Source: DASUBV01 sp035763085
GTDB taxonomy: Bacteria; Actinomycetota; Actinomycetes; Streptosporangiales; Streptosporangiaceae
Length of the DNA stretch: 6,372 nucleotides
NCBI GenBank assembly: GCA_035763085.1
Contig: DASUBV010000166.1
Location: 1 to 6,372 of the forward strand
Direction of reading: 5' to 3'
A model generated the notes under the pieces. It saw only the letters and a program-made list of their open reading frames with translations. It did no database searches and was not told where the DNA came from. The stretch's first letter is position 1, and each line of letters begins with the position of its first letter. Both the position numbers and the translations under genes were made by a program. Positions 1 to 5,527 of the stretch are shown here, piece by piece.

Positions 1-1
1 G

Positions 2-1267
2 CAGCAGCAGCAGCGCCATGTCGTCGGTATGCGAGCTGCTCGGTACCAGGGCGGCCATCAGGGCAGCGCAGGCTGCCTCCGGCTCCGTGGTGGTGATGGC
101 GGAGCACAGCGCCTCGATGCCCCCGACGATCACCTGGCCGCGCCGCTCCACCAGGCCGTCGGTGTACAGGCAGAGCGTGGCGCCGGGCGGGAGCTCCAGC
201 TCGACCGACTGCCGGGGCTTGCCGCCAGGCACCCCGATCAGCAGATCCGCCGCGACCTCGGCCGGCTTGGCCGGCTCTCCGGGGCAGGCCAGGACGGGCG
301 GCAGGTGCCCGGCACAGGACAGCTGAACCTGGCCCGAGCGGGGCCTGATCATGGCGCACACGACCGTGGCCAGGGCATCGGGCTCGAAATGCTGGACCAT
401 GCGGTCCAGCCGCTCCAGGATCTCGGCGGGGTCGGACGTCTCCAGCGCATAGGCGCGCAGCGCGCTGCGGATCCGGCCCATGATGGCAGCGGCCCGGATA
501 CCCGAGCCGGCGACATCGCCGATGACCGCGCAAACCGGCCCCGAGGGAAGGGCGAAAATGTCGTACCAGTCGCCGCCTACGACGCCGGTGCCCGGAACGT
601 AGCGGGCAGCCAACTGCAGGCCGTCGATCCGGGGCAGTGCGGCGGGCACCAGGCTGCGCTGCAGGGCCACGGCGGCAGCGCGGTCGAGCTGGGTCTCGAG
701 CGCCTGCACGGCCAGGGCCGCGCGGTCGGCGGCCAGCTGCAGCAGGTCCTCGTCATGACCGGTGAACTCGCGGGGCGTGAGCGTGCCGACGTGGATCACG
801 CCGATGACCTCGCCCTCGGCGCGCAGCGGGGCGCCCATCAGCGACCGGATGCCCCGGGCCATCAGCAGCGGGTTGACCACCTTCGTCTGGTCCACCGCGG
901 GCAGGACCACGATCCTGTTCTGCTGGGCGATCCGGCCGGCGAAGCCCCGGCCCAGCGGGACCCGGACACCCTGCTGGACTTCCTCTTCCAGCCCGCTGGC
1001 CGCGGTCGCGATCAGGTGCCCGGACGGCTTGTCCAGCAGCAGGATCGCGGCGGTGTCGGCGCCCAGCGCCTTCTTGACCCGGTCGACGAGGGCGTCCAGG
1101 AGTGCCTGCGAGTCCAGCGCGGACAGGGCCGCGTCCGTAATCGACTGGATGTCCCGCAGCGTGTCGGCCGGATTCGCCGCCGCCGGGTCATGGCCGTTCT
1201 CATGGCGTGCGGAGGGATCCGGTGCGGCCGGAACTGGCATCTCCGGACGGCGGGCATCACCGGCCAC
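2..1267 (-). CDS. GAF-SpoIIE (PP2C-type) serine/threonine phosphatase, RsbU-like; 3' end cut by window edge
   Basis: Read on the minus strand, this frame is open to the left edge and gives 422 residues. A GAF sensor domain lies at about residues 50-190, with a helical linker (QRSLVP) near 200-210. A SpoIIE/PP2C phosphatase domain starts at about 215. The metal-binding motifs are intact: VGGDWYD (D233), GDVAGSG (D251), LYTDGLVERR (D370) and HTDDMALLLL (D415/D416). The last motif normally sits almost at the end of this fold, so only a few residues should be missing. Such phosphatases dephosphorylate anti-sigma-factor antagonists (STAS proteins) in partner-switching stress pathways, with the GAF domain sensing a ligand or partner. 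The partner is not in the window. No membrane segment, PAS or kinase domain is seen. I chose GTG at 1267 because a G-rich Shine-Dalgarno (1276-1288) lies about 8 bases upstream. ATG at 1240 is an alternative, but its GGAG touches the start codon. Family assignment is sure; start and target are not. Confidence 0.9.
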   Translation of the reverse strand, partial: MAGDARRPEMPVPAAPDPSARHENGHDPAAANPADTLRDIQSITDAALSALDSQALLDALVDRVKKALGADTAAILLLDKPSGHLIATAASGLEEEVQQGVRVPLGRGFAGRIAQQNRIVVLPAVDQTKVVNPLLMARGIRSLMGAPLRAEGEVIGVIHVGTLTPREFTGHDEDLLQLAADRAALAVQALETQLDRAAAVALQRSLVPAALPRIDGLQLAARYVPGTGVVGGDWYDIFALPSGPVCAVIGDVAGSGIRAAAIMGRIRSALRAYALETSDPAEILERLDRMVQHFEPDALATVVCAMIRPRSGQVQLSCAGHLPPVLACPGEPAKPAEVAADLLIGVPGGKPRQSVELELPPGATLCLYTDGLVERRGQVIVGGIEALCSAITTTEPEAACAALMAALVPSSSHTDDMALLLL

Positions 1268-1275
1268 GGTCCGTA

Positions 1276-1288
1276 CCACCCCCTTTCC
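1276..1288 (-). promoter_or_regulatory. Ribosome binding site deciding the GTG start of the phosphatase
   Basis: On the minus strand this reads GGAAAGGGGGTGG, a purine-rich anti-16S match ending 8 bases before the GTG at 1267. It favours that start over ATG at 1240, where GGAG abuts the codon. It also overlaps another in-frame GTG at 1279, which would have almost no spacer. Confidence 0.5.
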
Positions 1289-1324
1289 GCATCCGGACAG
1301 GTCATGGCCCTGCCAGGTTACTGC

Positions 1325-1351
1325 CCTGCGGGCGGCCGGCGGTGCCGCAGG
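1325..1351 (-). terminator. Possible stem-loop between enolase-like gene and phosphatase
   Basis: CCTGCGG (1325-1331) and CCGCAGG (1345-1351) form a perfect 7-bp GC-rich inverted repeat around a 13-base loop. It lies 26 bases past the enolase-like stop codon. No T-run follows on the minus strand. It could be a factor-independent terminator of the actinobacterial type without a U-tract, an attenuator, or chance in such GC-rich DNA. Confidence 0.3.
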
Positions 1352-1371
1352 CCGGTCAGCGGGTGCCTGGC

Positions 1372-1384
1372 GGCGCCTAGCGCC
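1372..1384 (-). repeat. Small inverted repeat with the enolase-like stop codon in its loop
   Basis: GGCGC (1372-1376) and GCGCC (1380-1384) are perfect complements around a 3-base loop that is exactly the TAG stop codon on the minus strand (1377-1379). In RNA this is a tight 5-bp GC hairpin. It may affect termination or transcript stability, or may be chance. Confidence 0.3.
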
Positions 1385-2591
1385 TGCGGAACCGCTCGGC
1401 GTCGGCCTGGCGCAGGGTCAGGCCCAGGCCGGGCGCGGCGGGGTCGGGGGTGAGCGCGCCGCCGCGCGGGCTGAGCGTGCCGTCGAACAGCAGGTGCTCG
1501 ATGCGCTGGTGGTCGTGGAAGTACTCCAGGTGCCGCAGGTTCGGGATCGCCGTACCGACCGGGGCGTGCAGGCCCGGGGCGCAGTGCGCGGAGACTTCCA
1601 GGTTGTGGGCGGCGGCGAGGGCCGCGGAGCGGAGGAACTCGGTGATCCCGCCGCACCGGGTCACGTCGAGCTGCAGGCAGTCGACTGCCCCGGCCCCGAT
1701 GAGGGCCGCGGAGTCAGCCAGCGTGAAGCTGTACTCGCCCGCGGCGACATCGGGGGTGACCTGCTGCCGGATGGCCGCCAGGCCCGCCAGGTCGTCGGAC
1801 GACACGGGCTCCTCGAACCAGGTCACGCCGTGGTCGGCCAGCTGGCGCGCGACCCGGATGGCCTGGCTGGCGCGGTAGCCGCCGTTGGCATCGACATACA
1901 GCTCGGTGCCAGGGCCGATGACGGAGCGGGCGAGCGCGACCCGGCTGAGGTCACGGAGCTCCTCAGCGCCCCGCGACTCGCCGATCTTGATCTTCACGCG
2001 CGGGATGCCCTCGCCGCTGACCCAGCCAGCCAGCTGGTCGCGGGTCTGCTGATCGTCGTAGCTGGTGAAGCCGCCGCTGCCGTAGACCGGGACGCTGGCC
2101 CGGGCCTGGCCCAGCAGGCTGGCCAGCGGCAGCCCGAGCAGGCGGGCCTTCAGGTCCCATAGCGCGATGTCGGCCGCCGACAGCGCCATCGCCGCCACGC
2201 CGCGGCGGCCGATGTTGCGCAGCGAGCGGGCCATGGCCTCGGCGGCGGCCGGGACGTCGAGCGCGCTGTGCCCGGTCGCGACCCCGGCCAGGACGTCGGT
2301 GACGACGCTGGCCGCCGCGGCGGCGGCGTAGGTCCAGCCGATGCCCTGCTGACCGCCGGCGCGGGCGGTCACCAGGACCAGCGTGGTCTGGCTCCAGGCC
2401 AGCGTGCCGTCGGCCTCCGGGGCATCGGTCGGGATGACATACACCGCGGCGGCGAGCTCCTCGATCGCCGGCGTCGTGCTGGCCGGCGGCACGGGCGGCA
2501 CTGGCCGGGAGAATCCGGCGGGTGGCCAGGCCGTGGCTGGCGGGCCGGGACTGGCCGGGCTCGCCGCAGGCCCCGTTACTGAATCTGCCAT
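1377..2591 (-). CDS. Enolase-superfamily protein, mandelate racemase/muconate lactonizing enzyme family (probable acid-sugar dehydratase or racemase)
   Basis: The product is 404 residues. Enzymes of this fold abstract the proton alpha to a carboxylate and stabilise the enolate with Mg2+. The capping domain starts near residue 43 (IEELAAAVYVIPTDAPEADG) and the barrel near 165. Visible active-site residues are K200/K202 in VKIKIG, metal ligands D234 (YVDANGGY), E260 (WFEEPV) and E286 (AAGEYS), the dyad D309 (QLDVTRCGGIT) and H336 (SAHCAPGLH), and E356 (HLEYF). From D234 on, the spacings (26, 26, 23, 27, 20) equal those of mandelate racemase D195/E221/E247/D270/H297/E317 as I recall them. This points to the MR subgroup, which contains racemases and many sugar-acid dehydratases. 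The substrate is unknown. The first 40 or so residues are a Pro/Ala-rich extension not needed by the fold. No Shine-Dalgarno precedes ATG 2591, so the true start may be internal or the mRNA leaderless. It is divergent from the oxidoreductase operon and may share its control. Confidence 0.9.
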   Translation of the reverse strand: MADSVTGPAASPASPGPPATAWPPAGFSRPVPPVPPASTTPAIEELAAAVYVIPTDAPEADGTLAWSQTTLVLVTARAGGQQGIGWTYAAAAAASVVTDVLAGVATGHSALDVPAAAEAMARSLRNIGRRGVAAMALSAADIALWDLKARLLGLPLASLLGQARASVPVYGSGGFTSYDDQQTRDQLAGWVSGEGIPRVKIKIGESRGAEELRDLSRVALARSVIGPGTELYVDANGGYRASQAIRVARQLADHGVTWFEEPVSSDDLAGLAAIRQQVTPDVAAGEYSFTLADSAALIGAGAVDCLQLDVTRCGGITEFLRSAALAAAHNLEVSAHCAPGLHAPVGTAIPNLRHLEYFHDHQRIEHLLFDGTLSPRGGALTPDPAAPGLGLTLRQADAERFRRR

Positions 2592-2594
2592 GCG

Positions 2595-2607
2595 CCGGTA
2601 CTACCGG
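2595..2607. promoter_or_regulatory. 13-bp perfect palindrome upstream of the enolase-like gene (candidate operator or start-site hairpin)
   Basis: CCGGTA-C-TACCGG is perfectly symmetric about its central base and lies three bases upstream of the ATG at 2591, where a Shine-Dalgarno would normally sit. As DNA it could be a repressor site. As minus-strand RNA it can form a 5-bp stem with an AGU loop that would cover the start. No second copy was noticed in the window. Confidence 0.4.
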
Positions 2608-2700
2608 TCAGGCGCGACCTCAAACCTGCGCGCAAGCCGGCGAGATGGCCGGCGGGTTTGCTGCCCGCGGCTCCGGGTAGCGCCGCCGGGTTGACGCGAG

Positions 2701-2708
2701 GGAGGAGG
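2701..2708 (+). promoter_or_regulatory. Strong ribosome binding site for the first gene of the rightward operon
   Basis: GGAGGAGG is a near-ideal Shine-Dalgarno. The first GGAGG ends 7 bases before the GTG at 2713, which decides that start. The other members of the overlapping set have weaker sites, so this is the main entry point for ribosomes on the operon. Confidence 0.7.
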
Positions 2709-2712
2709 CAGC

Positions 2713-3171
2713 GTGCGCAGCAGGCGGCGGAGCGGGCATGCGGTCGCCGGTATCGACCGGATGATCACCAATGTGCAGACCGGGCGGTTCGAGCGGAGCC
2801 TGTCCGCCCTGACGGCGGCGGGTGCGCTGGTCACCGCGGCGGAGATCTTCTTCGAGCACGACAGCGCCAGCTTCGGCAACAAGATGATGTGGCTGCCGGT
2901 GGCGCTCGGCCCGGTGGGTGCGGCGGCGGGCGTGGCCGGCTTCTGCAGCGCGCGGCTGGCCAAGACAGCGCTGCCGCTGGCCTCGGCGGCCATCGTGGCT
3001 AACGGGCTGCAGGGGACATACCTGCACGCCCGCGGCATCGCGCAGAAGCCGGGCGGCTGGTCGAACGCGCGGTACAACCTGGAGACGGGCCCGCCGGTGC
3101 TGGCCCCGCTGCTGGTCACCATGGTCGGCGGCATGGGCCTGCTGGCCGCCGCGCTGAGGCGCGAGCCGTGA
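2713..3171 (+). CDS. Small four-helix membrane protein of unknown function, first gene of the oxidoreductase operon
   Basis: The product is 152 residues. I do not recognise a named family. The N-terminus is basic (RSRRR). Four hydrophobic segments can be seen at about 29-47, 58-78, 84-102 and 127-147. The loop between helices 3 and 4 is polar and distinctive (HARGIAQKPGGWSNARYNLE). There is no heme-binding CXXCH motif and no convincing secretion signal. The GTG start is supported by a strong Shine-Dalgarno. The stop codon overlaps the start of the next gene (GTGA, 3168-3171), implying translational coupling with the subunit 3-like protein. Given this context I infer a role as membrane anchor or electron-transfer partner of the downstream dehydrogenase, or as a transporter for its substrate. 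The membrane location is well supported; the role is a guess. Confidence 0.8.
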   Translation: MRSRRRSGHAVAGIDRMITNVQTGRFERSLSALTAAGALVTAAEIFFEHDSASFGNKMMWLPVALGPVGAAAGVAGFCSARLAKTALPLASAAIVANGLQGTYLHARGIAQKPGGWSNARYNLETGPPVLAPLLVTMVGGMGLLAAALRREP

Positions 3172-3872
3172 CCGCATCGGCGGGCGGCCGGTTCCCCGGC
3201 TTCGACCCCGCGGCGCAGGCACCGCACTGGGACCCGGTGACGGCCGCAGTGGTGCTGCGCCGGCTCAGCCGGCCGCCGCAGATCCGGTTCTTCACCCCCG
3301 GGCAGGAGGCCATCGCGACCGCGCTGTGCGACCAGCTCCTGGGTCAGGACCTGGCCCGCATTGTCCCGGTCACGGCGATGATCGACGCGCGGCTGGCCGG
3401 GGCGCAGACGGACGGCTGGCGCTACGCCGGCCTGCCGGAGGACGGCCAGGCATGGCGGGACACCCTGCGGTACCTCGATGAAGACGGGCAGGCCAGGTCC
3501 GGCTGCGGGTTCGCCGAGGCTGCTGCGGCTGACCAGCGCGCGGTCATCCAGGCCGTCCAGGACCTGGGCGCGGGCGACTGGCACGGGCTGAACGCCGGGC
3601 ATGTCTGGAGCCTGTGGACGCGGTATGCGTGCACGGCGTTCTACGCCCACCCGGCCGCCTGGACCGAGGTCGGCTTCCCCGGCCCGGCGTATCCGCGCGG
3701 CTACAAGAACGCGGGGCTGGGCCGGCGGGAGCCATTCGAAATGGCTGACGTCCGGCCGTCGGCGGACCCGGTCGGGGGCCCGGACGGCAGTCCGGGCGCC
3801 CGCCTGATGGCGGACCTGGCCGGGGACCCGTCCGCGGGCCCGGCGGCGGATCCGGTGACGGGCGCGTCGTGA
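3168..3872 (+). CDS. Gluconate 2-dehydrogenase subunit 3 (gamma) family protein
   Basis: The product is 234 residues. The core at about 38-192 resembles the small subunit that accompanies GMC flavoprotein dehydrogenases: an FFTPGQEAIATALCDQLL helix, a MIDARLAG segment, a glycine-rich GCGFAEA stretch and a C-terminal WTRYACTAFYAHPAAWTEVG block with GPAYPRGYKN. In characterised gluconate, glucose and sorbitol dehydrogenases this subunit supports folding and export of the large subunit, usually carrying a Tat signal. Here no twin-arginine or signal peptide is seen, so a cytoplasmic complex is likely. The last 40 or so residues (about 195-234) are a low-complexity Asp/Pro/Gly/Ala tail beyond the usual fold. 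The GTG start overlaps the upstream stop (GTGA), with GAGG 8 bases before it, and the gene's own stop overlaps the GMC start the same way. This arrangement fits production of the two subunits in fixed ratio. Confidence 0.85.
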   Translation: MTASAGGRFPGFDPAAQAPHWDPVTAAVVLRRLSRPPQIRFFTPGQEAIATALCDQLLGQDLARIVPVTAMIDARLAGAQTDGWRYAGLPEDGQAWRDTLRYLDEDGQARSGCGFAEAAAADQRAVIQAVQDLGAGDWHGLNAGHVWSLWTRYACTAFYAHPAAWTEVGFPGPAYPRGYKNAGLGRREPFEMADVRPSADPVGGPDGSPGARLMADLAGDPSAGPAADPVTGAS

Positions 3873-5506
3873 CTGGCGTGCGGAACCGCAACTCCTCGGC
3901 GTGGCTACTGCCCGGCGACGGCACCCGCGCCAGTCACCGGCTGCGCGCGGACATGCGGCGGTTCGCCGACTCCGACGAGCTGGACCTGGTCGTGGTGGGC
4001 TGCGGCGCGGGCGGGGCGACGCTGACCCAGCGGCTGGCCCGGCGCGGCTGGCGGGTCGCGGCGCTGGACGCGGGGCCGTTCTGGGACCCGGATGCCGACT
4101 GGGTCAGCGACGAGGCCGGCTCGCACCACCTGTACTGGACCGAGCCGCGCGTCATCGACGGTACCGACCCGGTGCCGCTGGGCTCGAACAACTCCGGTCG
4201 CGGCGTGGGCGGCTCCATGATCCACTACGCGGGCTACACCCCCCGGTTGCACCCGAGCGACTTCCGGACGCTGTCCGCGGACGGGGTCGGCGCGGACTGG
4301 CCGCTCAGCTACGCCGACCTGGAGCCGTACTACCGCGACATCGAGGCGGAGCTGCCGGTGGCGGGGGACCGGTGGCCGTGGGGCCATCCGCATACCTACC
4401 CGCACCGCCCGCACCGGGTCGGCGGCAACGGAGAGGTCTTCCTGCGCGGCGCCCGCGCGCTGGGCATCCAGGCCAGGGTCGGCCCGGTGGCCATTCCCAA
4501 CGGCCGGTTCGGCAACCGGCCGCACTGCATCTACCGCGGATTCTGCCTGCAGGGCTGCAAGGTCAACGCCAAGGCCTCGCCGCTGATCACGCACGTTCCT
4601 GACGCGCTGGCGCACGGGGCGGAGATCCGCGCCGACTCGATGGTGACCGGCATCTCCGTGGATGAGCGGACCGGCCAGGCCACCGGCGTGCACTACATCC
4701 GCGGCGGGGTCCCGCGGTTCCAGCGCGCCGCGGCCGTGGCGGTGGCCGGGTACTCGATCGAGACGCCGCGGCTGCTGCTCAACTCGGCATCCCGGCGCTT
4801 CCCGGACGGGCTGTGCAACGACTTCGACCAGGTCGGCCGGTACCTGATGGTGCAGGGCGCGCCGCAGACCGCCGGCCGGTTCGAGGCCGAGGTGCGGATG
4901 TACAAGGCGCCGCCGCCGGAGGTCAGCAGCGAGGAGTTCTACGAGACCGACCCGGCTAAGTCCTACCGGCGGGGCTTCTCGATCCAGAACGTCTCGCCGC
5001 TGCCGATCACCTGGGCCGAGCACGTGGCCGCCCAGGGCCACTGGGGCGCGCAGCTGCGCGCCTACATGAGCGACTACGTGCACTGGGCGTGCCTGGGCGC
5101 GCTGTGCGAGTTCCTGCCCCGGCCCGGTAACCGCGTCACCCTGGACAGCGAGCGGGACCGGTACGGCCTGCGCGTCGCGCGGTTCAGCTACTCCCAGTGC
5201 GACAACGACCGCCAGCTCATGACGGCCGCCCGCGAGGTCATGGAGCAGATCCAGCGGGCCGCTGGCGCCACCGAGGTCATCACGATCGGCCGGTACGCGC
5301 ACCTGGTCGGCGGCGCCCGGATGGCCGCCGGCGAGCGCGCGGGCGTCGTGGACCGGGACTGCCGCAGCTTCGCGGTGCCCAACCTGTACATAACGGACGG
5401 GAGCGTTCTGCCCACCCAGGGCAGCGCCAACCCCGCGCTCACCATCATGGCCCTCGCCGCCCGCGCCGCCGACCTGATAGCCGCGCGGGCCCGTAGCCAG
5501 GGCTGA
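3869..5506 (+). CDS. GMC family FAD-dependent oxidoreductase, gluconate/glucose dehydrogenase large-subunit type
   Basis: The product is 545 residues, normal for the family. The N-terminal FAD-binding Rossmann motif is DLVVVGCGAGG (GxGxxG at 44-49), ending with ALDAGP at 66-70. The GMC loop NNSGRGVGGSMIHYAG (107-122) and the C-terminal block GSANPALTIMALAAR (518-532) are clear. Likely active-site residues are H478 (HLVGGARM) and N521. Three cysteines, C220, C226 and C230, have CX5CX3C spacing, resembling the 3Fe-4S site of FAD glucose dehydrogenase alpha subunits. There is no signal peptide; a 35-residue N-terminal segment precedes the Rossmann fold. It should oxidise a sugar, sugar acid or alcohol and pass electrons to an acceptor that is not encoded here. 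GTG 3869 lies in a GTGA overlap with subunit 3 and has no strong Shine-Dalgarno of its own, so coupled translation is expected. GTG 3878 is an alternative start. The substrate cannot be told from sequence. Confidence 0.92.
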   Translation: MTGVRNRNSSAWLLPGDGTRASHRLRADMRRFADSDELDLVVVGCGAGGATLTQRLARRGWRVAALDAGPFWDPDADWVSDEAGSHHLYWTEPRVIDGTDPVPLGSNNSGRGVGGSMIHYAGYTPRLHPSDFRTLSADGVGADWPLSYADLEPYYRDIEAELPVAGDRWPWGHPHTYPHRPHRVGGNGEVFLRGARALGIQARVGPVAIPNGRFGNRPHCIYRGFCLQGCKVNAKASPLITHVPDALAHGAEIRADSMVTGISVDERTGQATGVHYIRGGVPRFQRAAAVAVAGYSIETPRLLLNSASRRFPDGLCNDFDQVGRYLMVQGAPQTAGRFEAEVRMYKAPPPEVSSEEFYETDPAKSYRRGFSIQNVSPLPITWAEHVAAQGHWGAQLRAYMSDYVHWACLGALCEFLPRPGNRVTLDSERDRYGLRVARFSYSQCDNDRQLMTAAREVMEQIQRAAGATEVITIGRYAHLVGGARMAAGERAGVVDRDCRSFAVPNLYITDGSVLPTQGSANPALTIMALAARAADLIAARARSQG

Positions 5507-5511
5507 CCAGG

Positions 5512-5518
5512 AAAGGAG
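5512..5518 (+). promoter_or_regulatory. Ribosome binding site of the ThDP-enzyme gene
   Basis: AAAGGAG lies 9 bases before the ATG at 5528, within the 21-base gap after the GMC stop. It supports this start and shows that this gene, unlike the two before it, has its own good site for translation initiation. Confidence 0.7.
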
Positions 5519-5527
5519 CGTCCTGTC

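Larger units (their letters stand above)
2592..2712. promoter_or_regulatory. Divergent intergenic control region
   Basis: These 121 bases separate the leftward enolase-like gene from the rightward oxidoreductase operon, so both promoters are expected here or just inside the genes. Besides the palindrome at 2595-2607, the region holds two GCCGGC sites (2636-2641 and 2648-2653) centred 12 bases apart. A GCGGG/CCCGC inverted repeat (2652-2656 and 2664-2668) has a 7-base loop. I found no convincing -35/-10 pair for a housekeeping sigma factor. The call rests on gene layout and symmetry, not on a recognised operator. Confidence 0.45.

Noticed and set aside
2..13. CAG triplet repeat at the left edge
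   Set aside because: These are four leucine codons (CTG) at the end of the SpoIIE domain on the minus strand, where DDxALLLL is normal. It is not an independent repeat element.
29..1453. Long plus-strand open frame across the left region (474 codons)
   Set aside because: It is antisense to the GAF-SpoIIE phosphatase, whose minus-strand frame shows all conserved motifs. The plus frame gives a Gly/Arg/Gln-rich product with no recognisable domain, typical of GC-rich shadow frames.
762..2162. Second long plus-strand frame (466 codons) over the phosphatase and enolase-like gene
   Set aside because: It spans two well-supported minus-strand genes and their spacer, and shows no domain. It is a high-GC artefact.
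2691..2696. TTGACG resembling a -35 box
   Set aside because: A matching -10 box would fall inside the coding sequence that begins at 2713, and the hexamer abuts the Shine-Dalgarno. It cannot serve the operon's first gene.
2601..3650. 349-codon minus-strand frame opposite the membrane protein and subunit 3 genes
   Set aside because: It covers the divergent spacer and two supported genes and lacks domain features.
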